From Simplicispira lacusdiani (GTDB lineage Bacteria > Pseudomonadota > Gammaproteobacteria > Burkholderiales > Burkholderiaceae_C): 64,000 bases of DNA. The notes under the pieces were generated by a model. The model ran no database searches. It had not been told where the DNA came from and saw only the letters and a program-made list of their open reading frames with translations. Below, piece by piece: positions 57,836 to 64,000 of the stretch. The position numbers and the translations under genes are program-made. Location: the NCBI RefSeq assembly GCF_003604195.1, contig NZ_QXGR01000001.1:496001-560000 (forward strand), given 5' to 3'. The first letter of the stretch is position 1, and each line of letters starts with the position of its first letter.

Positions 57836-58177
57836 GGTGGGTCGGTCAATGGACGGGCGGCGCGCACGGCCGCGGCGGAGCGGGCTGGAGATGCAGGGAG
57901 GAGAAACCACCCCCGCTGCAGGCTGATTTTACGCGCCGCTGCGGGAGGTCTGGCCGGGGGAGCAGGGGCATGGCAAGGCATGCAACCCGTCCATTGTGCG
58001 CCCTTTTTCCGGGCTTGGCACCCGGGGCGGCATAACCCGCCGCAGGGGGCGGAATGCGATTGCTTTTGCCGCGGTGCGGGCGCATAGTGAAACCACGGCA
58101 ACGGACACAACCCCCCGGTTGCCGGGCCGCTCTCTCGAAGTGCGGCGTTTCTTCCATCGAGTTACAGGAGACTTTTT
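57836..58177. other. Divergent promoter region between purC and hpf
   Basis: This 342 bp stretch has no gene. It holds the leaders of purC and hpf. On the minus strand a TAAAAT hexamer at 57931-57926 could be the purC -10 element. On the plus strand AGGAG at 58166-58170 is the hpf ribosome-binding site. No repeat or strong hairpin is evident. Confidence 0.4.
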
Positions 58178-58510
58178 ATGAACCTGACGATCAGCGGTCA
58201 CCACCTCGAAGTTACCCCCGCCTTGCGCAATTACGTCACGTCCAAGCTGGACCGGATCACCCGGCATTTTGACCAGGTGGTCGACGTCAAGGTGCTGCTG
58301 ACGGTTGAAAAGCAGAAGGAAAAGGAGAAGAGACAACGCGCGGAATGCAATATCCACGTCAAGGGAAGTGACCTGTTCGCCGAAAGCTCCCATGCGGACC
58401 TGTACGCCGCCGTCGATGAACTGGTCGACAAGATGGACCGCCAGGTGGTGCGCCACAAGGACCGTGTCCAGAACCACCACTCCGACGTGCGCCGTCGTCT
58501 GGTGGCGTGA
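58178..58510 (+). CDS. hpf: Ribosome hibernation promoting factor (short HPF/RaiA type)
   Basis: The 110-residue protein has the S30AE fold with [37 protein letters not shown] and [22 protein letters not shown]. It binds the 30S decoding region and helps form inactive 100S ribosomes in stationary phase. It lacks the long-form dimerisation domain. AGGAG lies seven bases before the ATG. The hpf-ptsN-hprK order is conserved in betaproteobacteria, usually next to rpoN, which is not seen here. Confidence 0.95.
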   Translation: MNLTISGHHLEVTPALRNYVTSKLDRITRHFDQVVDVKVLLTVEKQKEKEKRQRAECNIHVKGSDLFAESSHADLYAAVDELVDKMDRQVVRHKDRVQNHHSDVRRRLVA

Positions 58511-58553
58511 CCACGGTTCCTTCCCTGCCGGGCCTGGGTGCCCGGCCCCAGAG

Positions 58554-58575
58554 CCGCCCACCGGGGCGGTTTTTT
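58554..58575 (+). terminator. Terminator after hpf
   Basis: A 6 bp stem, CCGCCC with GGGCGG, has a four-base loop and is followed by six T residues. It lies 44 bp after the hpf stop and may attenuate transcription into ptsN. Confidence 0.75.
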
Positions 58576-58638
58576 GTGCCTTGTGTACATTTTGTTAGGG
58601 TTTGTGCCAAGCCGTGCATAATTGCCCACTGAACCGCC

Positions 58639-59106
58639 ATGAACCGCCTTTCTTCCATCCTGCCCGCAGCCCAAGTGCTCGTGAGCGTCGACGCCACCAG
58701 CAAGAAACGTGCTTTCGAAGAGGCCGGCCTGCTGTTCGAGAGCCTGCACGGCCTGTCCCGCGCGCTCATCACCGACAGTCTGTTCGCCCGTGAGCGCCTG
58801 GGCTCCACCGGACTGGGCCATGGCGTGGCCATTCCGCACGGACGCATCAAGGGGCTCAAGTCGCCGATGGCGGCTGTGTTCCAGCTGGCGCACCCGATCG
58901 GCTTCGACGCGCCCGACGAGCAGCCCGTGGGGCTGCTGATCTTCCTGCTGGTGCCCGAGGCGGCCACGCAAAAGCACCTGGAGATCCTGTCCGAGATCGC
59001 CGAGCTGCTGAGCGATGGCATCCTGCGCGAGAAGATCAAGGCCAGCACCAGCGCCGCCGAACTGCACGCCATGATCGCCGGCTGGCAGTCCACCCAGGCC
59101 GCCTGA
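58639..59106 (+). CDS. ptsN: PTS IIA-like nitrogen-regulatory protein
   Basis: The 155-residue EIIA-Ntr protein carries the phospho-acceptor His in [17 protein letters not shown], near residue 73. EIIA-Ntr takes phosphate from the PEP-phosphotransferase chain and modulates K+ uptake, stress and polymer metabolism in proteobacteria. A GCATAATTG stretch at 58616-58624 offers a promoter -10. It lies 19 bp before hprK. Confidence 0.95.
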   Translation: MNRLSSILPAAQVLVSVDATSKKRAFEEAGLLFESLHGLSRALITDSLFARERLGSTGLGHGVAIPHGRIKGLKSPMAAVFQLAHPIGFDAPDEQPVGLLIFLLVPEAATQKHLEILSEIAELLSDGILREKIKASTSAAELHAMIAGWQSTQAA

Positions 59107-59125
59107 CGCCGCACGCCGCCGCGCC

Positions 59126-60076
59126 GTGAAGCCCAATGTCGTCAGCGCCGATGTCCTGTTCGAGGAATTCCGCTCGCACCTGAAATGGGAGTGGGTGGCG
59201 GGCCTGGGGGCGTCCGAGCGCCGCTTCGACGAGGTCGCCGTGCGGTCGGCGCGCTCTGGCGCCGACCTCGTGGGCTATCTCAACTACATCCACCCCTACC
59301 GGGCGCAGATCCTGGGCGAACGCGAGATCGCCTATTTGACCAATGCCACGCCCGAGGACTGCAAGCGCCGCATCTCGCGCATCGTGACGCTGGAGCCGCC
59401 GGTGCTGATCCTGGCCGACGACCAGGTCGCGCCCGATGCGCTGCTGTCCATGTGCGAACGCGCCCAGATTCCGATGTTCGCCACGCGCGAATCCTCGGCC
59501 TTCGTGATCGATGTGCTGCGCGCCTACCTGTCCAAGCACTTCGCCGATCGCATGACGATGCATGGTGTCTTCATGGACATCCTGGGGCTGGGCGTGCTGA
59601 TCACCGGCGAATCGGGCCTGGGCAAGAGCGAGCTGGGGCTGGAACTGATCTCGCGCGGGCAGGGCTTGGTCGCCGATGACGCGGTGGACCTTTTCCGGAT
59701 CAACCAGACCACCATCGAGGGCAAGTGCCCCGATCTGCTGCAGAACCTGCTGGAGGTGCGCGGCATCGGCTTGCTCGATATCCGCGCCATCTTTGGCGAA
59801 ACGGCGGTGCGGCGCAAGATGCGCCTGCGCCTCATCGTGCACCTGGTGCGCAAGGAAACCCTGGAGCGTGAATACGAGCGCCTGCCCTACGAACCGCTGA
59901 CGCAGGACGTGCTGGGCGTGCCCGTGCTCAAGGTGGTGATCCAGGTGGTGGCCGGACGCAACATCGCCGTGCTGGTCGAGGCGGCCGTGCGCAACACCAT
60001 CCTGCAGTTGCGCGGCATCGACACCTACCAGGAATTCGTCGACCGCCACCGCCGCGCCATGGAGCAGGGCTCCTAG
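59126..60076 (+). CDS. hprK: HPr kinase/phosphorylase
   Basis: The 316-residue enzyme has the Walker A loop [20 protein letters not shown], the following [11 protein letters not shown] and the HprK signature [18 protein letters not shown]. It phosphorylates or dephosphorylates HPr on Ser. The GTG at 59126 matches the conserved N-terminus [10 protein letters not shown]. With ptsN it forms the regulatory PTS branch of betaproteobacteria. The convergent fur gene ends 3 bp away. Confidence 0.95.
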   Translation: MKPNVVSADVLFEEFRSHLKWEWVAGLGASERRFDEVAVRSARSGADLVGYLNYIHPYRAQILGEREIAYLTNATPEDCKRRISRIVTLEPPVLILADDQVAPDALLSMCERAQIPMFATRESSAFVIDVLRAYLSKHFADRMTMHGVFMDILGLGVLITGESGLGKSELGLELISRGQGLVADDAVDLFRINQTTIEGKCPDLLQNLLEVRGIGLLDIRAIFGETAVRRKMRLRLIVHLVRKETLEREYERLPYEPLTQDVLGVPVLKVVIQVVAGRNIAVLVEAAVRNTILQLRGIDTYQEFVDRHRRAMEQGS

Positions 60077-60079
60077 GGC

Positions 60080-60502
60080 CTACTTCTTGGGGCGGGCGCA
60101 CTGGGCGCAATGCCCGTAGAGCGCCATCGAGTGGTCCTGCACCACCCAGCCCTTGGTCTTCGCCACGAGCTGCTGGCGCTTTTCGATCTCGGGGTCGTAG
60201 AACTCCTCGACCTTGCCGCAGACAGTGCAGACGAAATGGTCGTGGTGCTTGCCTTCGTCCAGCTCGTAAATGGCCTTCCCGCCCTCGAAGTTGCTGCGGC
60301 TCAGGATGCCGGCCTGCTCGAACTGGGTCAGCACCCGGTAGACCGTGGCCAGGCCGATGTCGGAATGCTCTTCCAGCAGGACGCGGAACACGTCCTCGGC
60401 CGTCATGTGCCGCTGCGTGCCCTTCTGGAAGATTTCGAGAATCTTCAGGCGGGGCAGCGTGGCCTTGAGACCGGTGCTCTTGAGTTCATCGATGTTCGTC
60501 AT
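60080..60502 (-). CDS. fur: Ferric uptake regulator Fur
   Basis: The 140-residue repressor has the winged HTH ([49 protein letters not shown]) and the metal-binding C-terminal domain. The His cluster is GKHHDHFVC, with Cys pairs [10 protein letters not shown] and CAQCARPKK. It represses iron-uptake genes with Fe2+; the P19 operon at 17.9 kb has a matching box. It is divergent from bamE, the widely conserved arrangement in Burkholderiales. Confidence 0.97.
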   Translation of the reverse strand: MTNIDELKSTGLKATLPRLKILEIFQKGTQRHMTAEDVFRVLLEEHSDIGLATVYRVLTQFEQAGILSRSNFEGGKAIYELDEGKHHDHFVCTVCGKVEEFYDPEIEKRQQLVAKTKGWVVQDHSMALYGHCAQCARPKK

Positions 60503-60577
60503 GGCAAGCTCTCTGGTGCGCCGTTCGCCCAGGGGGCGGGCTCTCTCGGGGCGGCCAAGCCCGGGAAGGCCTGCCGC

Positions 60578-60583
60578 TACAAT
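60578..60583 (+). promoter_or_regulatory. Candidate -10 element for bamE
   Basis: The hexamer TACAAT lies 31 bp before the bamE start codon in the 111 bp fur-bamE intergenic region. No clear -35 hexamer is seen. Confidence 0.35.
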
Positions 60584-60613
60584 GGCCCGAATCATATCCT
60601 CAAGCTTTTTCCC

Positions 60614-61171
60614 ATGCCCGTTTTCGCCCATCGCAGCGCCCGTCTGGGCTTTGCACTGTTGATCGGTGCCGGCCTGGCCGCCTGCGGCAGCTTCGACAGC
60701 GCCAGTTCCCGCCTGGCCAGCGTCGTCACGCCCTACAAGGTGGACGTGGTGCAAGGAAATTTCGTCTCGCGCGAGCAGGTCGAGGCGCTGCAGGCCGGCA
60801 TGGGCCGCCAGCAGGTGCGTGACATCCTGGGCACCCCCCTGGTGACCAGCCTGTTCCATGCCGACCGCTGGGAATACGTCTTCACGCTCAAGCGTCCTGG
60901 CGTCGAGGTGCAGACGCGCAAGCTCACGGTGTTCTTCAAGGGTGATGTGCTGGAGCGCTTCGAGGGCGACGAAATGCCCTCGGAAAGTGAATTCGTCGCC
61001 TCACTCGACTCGCGCAAGGGCAAGCGCGCTGTGCCCGTGCTGGAAGCCACGCCCGAGCAGCTCGCCAAATACCCGGGGCGCGCGCCCGCCAAGGCGGACG
61101 AGGCGGCCACGGCGCCAGTCGCACCCGCGCCCGCCCACCGCTATCCGCCGCTCGAATCCTCCAGCCGCTGA
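60614..61171 (+). CDS. bamE: Outer-membrane protein assembly factor BamE
   Basis: The 185-residue lipoprotein has lipobox LAAC near residue 21. The SmpA/BamE core is [39 protein letters not shown] and [12 protein letters not shown]. It joins BamABCD in folding outer-membrane beta-barrels. The C-terminal ~35 residues form an Ala/Pro-rich tail longer than in E. coli. It is divergent from fur and upstream of dapB. Confidence 0.95.
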   Translation: MPVFAHRSARLGFALLIGAGLAACGSFDSASSRLASVVTPYKVDVVQGNFVSREQVEALQAGMGRQQVRDILGTPLVTSLFHADRWEYVFTLKRPGVEVQTRKLTVFFKGDVLERFEGDEMPSESEFVASLDSRKGKRAVPVLEATPEQLAKYPGRAPAKADEAATAPVAPAPAHRYPPLESSSR

Positions 61172-61222
61172 AACCGTGCGGCCTGGGCCGCGTTGGCGGG
61201 CCGCATGCACACAAGGAACGAC

Positions 61223-62059
61223 ATGACAGGGACCACCGCACCCGCCTCCTCTTCTTCCCCCTGCCGCGTGGCCGTGGCGGGCGCCTCCGGCCGCATGGGC
61301 CGCATGCTGATCGAGGCGCTGCGCGCCAGCGATGACTGCGTGCTCACCGGCGCGCTCGACATCGCCGCCAGTCCCGCCATCGGCTCCGATGCCACCGCCT
61401 TCCTGGGCGTGGCCAGCGGCGTGCCGATCACGGCCGATCTGCGCACCGGCCTGAAGAACGCCGACGTGCTGATCGACTTCACGCGCCCCGAGGGCACGCT
61501 GGCCCATCTGGCCGTGTGCGCCGAACTGGGCGTCAAGGCCGTCATCGGCACCACGGGCTTCACCGAGGCGCAGAAGGCCGAGATCGCCGCACACGCGCAG
61601 CGCACGGCCATCGTCATGGCGCCCAACATGAGCGTGGGCGTGAACGTCACGCTCAAGCTGCTGGAGATGGCCGCCAAGGCGCTGTCCACCGGCTACGACA
61701 TCGAGATCATCGAGGCGCACCACCGCCACAAGGTCGATGCCCCCTCGGGCACCGCGCTCAAGATGGGCGAGGTCATCGCCGGCGCGCTGGGCCGTGACCT
61801 CAAGGATTGCGCCGTCTACGCCCGCGAGGGCGTCACCGGCGAGCGCGACCCGTCCTCCATCGGCTTCGCCACCATCCGCGGCGGCGACATCGTGGGCGAC
61901 CACACCGTGCTGTTCGCCGGCACGGGCGAGCGCATCGAGGTCACGCACAAGTCGTCCAGCCGCGCCACCTACGCCCAGGGCAGCCTGCGCGCGGTGCGCT
62001 TTCTGCGCGGCCACGCCACCGGCATGTTCGACATGTTCGACGTGCTCGGCCTGAACTGA
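61223..62059 (+). CDS. dapB: 4-hydroxy-tetrahydrodipicolinate reductase
   Basis: The 278-residue enzyme makes tetrahydrodipicolinate for lysine and peptidoglycan. The NAD(P)-binding loop [43 protein letters not shown] and the substrate motif [20 protein letters not shown] with the catalytic His pair and Lys are intact. ATG 61223 has AAGGA upstream and is preferred over an in-frame start at 61193. exbB follows after 10 bp. Confidence 0.96.
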   Translation: MTGTTAPASSSSPCRVAVAGASGRMGRMLIEALRASDDCVLTGALDIAASPAIGSDATAFLGVASGVPITADLRTGLKNADVLIDFTRPEGTLAHLAVCAELGVKAVIGTTGFTEAQKAEIAAHAQRTAIVMAPNMSVGVNVTLKLLEMAAKALSTGYDIEIIEAHHRHKVDAPSGTALKMGEVIAGALGRDLKDCAVYAREGVTGERDPSSIGFATIRGGDIVGDHTVLFAGTGERIEVTHKSSSRATYAQGSLRAVRFLRGHATGMFDMFDVLGLN

Positions 62060-62069
62060 CCCGCGCGCC

Positions 62070-62732
62070 ATGGATCCGCTGCACTGGTGGCGCCAGGGTG
62101 ATGCCGTCACACAGTCCACCGCGCTGCTGCTGCTGGCCATGTCGGTGGCGAGCTGGGTGGTGATCGTTTGGAAGGCCTGGGTGCTGCGCCGGGGCAGCTC
62201 CGACATGGCGCGCTGCTTGGCGGCCTTCTGGCAGGCGCAGGGTTTCCCGGCGGCGCGCCAGGCGCTGGCGGCCTTCGACCGCGAGGCCCTGGTCCTGCCC
62301 CTGGTGGTGGCGGCCGACGCGGTGGCGCATGCGCCCGCCACGGGCTCGCTGGCGCAATCGGGCAGCATGGGCCAGCAGCTCACGCGGGTGCTGCGCGATG
62401 CCCTGCATACTGTGCTCGGCAAGCTGCAGTTCGGCCAGGTGCTGCTGGCCACCGTGGGCTCCACCGCGCCCTTCGTCGGCCTGCTGGGCACGGTGTGGGG
62501 CATCTACCATGCGCTTTCGGCCATCGCTGGCGCGGGCCAGATCAGCATCGACCGCGTGGCGGGGCCCGTGGGCGAGGCGCTCGTCATGACCGCCGCCGGC
62601 CTGGCCGTGGCCATTCCGGCCGTGCTGGCCTACAACTGGTTCGGCCGCATCGTCGGCCGCATCGAGGCCGAGCTGGAAGGCTTCGCGCTCGACCTGCGCG
62701 AGCTGCTGCTCGACCAGGCTGCCGCCATCTGA
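62070..62732 (+). CDS. exbB: MotA/TolQ/ExbB proton channel family protein
   Basis: The 220-residue inner-membrane protein has three transmembrane helices and the ExbB/TolQ core ATVGSTAPFVGLLGTVWGIYHAL and GEALVMTAAGLAVAIPAVLAYNW. With ExbD it harvests the proton gradient to energise a TonB-type or Tol-type system. It is coupled to exbD and next to fur-bamE, so service of iron uptake is likely, but tonB itself is not in the window. Confidence 0.9.
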   Translation: MDPLHWWRQGDAVTQSTALLLLAMSVASWVVIVWKAWVLRRGSSDMARCLAAFWQAQGFPAARQALAAFDREALVLPLVVAADAVAHAPATGSLAQSGSMGQQLTRVLRDALHTVLGKLQFGQVLLATVGSTAPFVGLLGTVWGIYHALSAIAGAGQISIDRVAGPVGEALVMTAAGLAVAIPAVLAYNWFGRIVGRIEAELEGFALDLRELLLDQAAAI

Positions 62733-62747
62733 TTTGCAGGGGTGGCC

Positions 62748-63170
62748 ATGGCTTTCGGACGACTCGAACGCACCAGCGGTCCCCAGCCCATCAGCGACAT
62801 CAACATGACGCCGCTGGTCGACGTGATGCTGGTGCTGGTGGTCATCTTCATCCTTACCGCGCCCCTCTTGGCCAGTTCCATCCGGCTTGACCTGCCGCGC
62901 GCCGATGGCGCCGCGCCCGGCGCGCCTCCGCAGTCGCTCACGCTGGTCGTGGACAAGGCCGGCCAGGTGTTCCTGGACGATCAGCCCCTCACATTCGCCG
63001 CGCTGGCGCAGCAGCTGCAGGAAACCGCCGCCCGCCGTCCGGACACCGAGATCCAGTTGCGCGCCGATGCCGCCGTGCCCTATGGCCGCGTGGTCGAGAT
63101 CATGGGCGCGGCGCATGCCGCCGGACTCCAGCGCATCGGCTTCGTGGCCGAGCCGGCAGCGGCGCGCTGA
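62748..63170 (+). CDS. exbD: ExbD/TolR family biopolymer transport protein
   Basis: The 140-residue protein has one N-terminal transmembrane helix with the essential Asp in ISDINMTPLVDVMLVLVVIF and a periplasmic domain with DTEIQLRADAAVPYGRVVEI. AGGGG precedes ATG 62748; a GTG two codons upstream is possible. It completes the exbBD pair and lies before leuS. Confidence 0.92.
   Translation: MAFGRLERTSGPQPISDINMTPLVDVMLVLVVIFILTAPLLASSIRLDLPRADGAAPGAPPQSLTLVVDKAGQVFLDDQPLTFAALAQQLQETAARRPDTEIQLRADAAVPYGRVVEIMGAAHAAGLQRIGFVAEPAAAR

Positions 63171-64000
<830 letters not shown>

Overview
The window is GC-rich, densely coded bacterial DNA with betaproteobacterial content. Gene order and protein flavour (glnE-yhdP, yajC-secDF, a lone DUF1631 protein, hpf-ptsN-hprK, fur-bamE-dapB-exbBD-leuS, purC/purE/purK with a Sua5-type protein) and a characteristic ~60 bp dispersed repeat point to Burkholderiales, most likely Comamonadaceae (Acidovorax/Diaphorobacter/Alicycliphilus-like). 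It reads as ordinary chromosome. I see no prophage, transposase gene, CRISPR array, rRNA, tRNA or recognisable defence island. Two genes are cut by the window edges: a NodT-type efflux outer-membrane lipoprotein at the left and leuS at the right.

Layout. 1-4.3 kb, minus strand: glnE, then a TetR regulator with a 26 bp palindromic operator, overlapping an RND-efflux outer-membrane lipoprotein gene. 4.4-13.4 kb, plus strand: yhdP, a nitrilase-family amidase, a sensor kinase and a FixJ-like regulator are coupled by start/stop overlaps; mltA follows, and a 42-codon antisense membrane-peptide ORF exactly fills the space before it. 13.4-17.7 kb: an Lrp-type regulator divergent from a 1186-residue indolepyruvate ferredoxin oxidoreductase. 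17.8-21.7 kb: a Fur-box-preceded iron operon (P19, porin, cupredoxin, polyferredoxin) that lacks the expected FTR1 permease. 21.8-27.5 kb: yajC-secD-secF and a DUF1631 protein. 27.5-33.2 kb: dprA and a LysM protein on the minus strand, divergent from def, a small lipoprotein, fmt and azlCD. 33.2-39.5 kb: pgk, two lipoproteins, pyk, a PAP2 phosphatase and fba, giving three glycolytic enzymes. 39.7-46.5 kb: pntAB, an acyl-CoA ligase, an MTA/SAH nucleosidase and corA. 46.7-52.9 kb: tsaB-rimI with a degenerate uracil-DNA-glycosylase-like gene, then dacB, a SemiSWEET, a secreted lipase-like lipoprotein and a GDSL-like lipoprotein that has lost its catalytic residues. 52.9-57.8 kb: Sua5/TsaC, purK, purE, a 264 bp MITE-like element, a CnoX-like thioredoxin and purC. 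58.2-64 kb: hpf-ptsN-hprK, fur divergent from bamE, dapB, exbBD and leuS.

The less ordinary signals are four. (1) A family of ~60 bp repeats with two inverted-repeat modules occurs at least six times and a seventh time as a half copy. Four full copies and the half copy lie in frame inside conserved enzyme genes, and one more supplies the stop codon of mtnN. (2) A highly structured 264 bp element with 33 bp terminal inverted repeats ends 6 bp before the start codon of the thioredoxin gene. (3) Two proteins keep an enzyme fold signature while the catalytic residues are replaced. (4) The P19 iron operon lacks its permease. I found no convincing wholly new multi-gene system.
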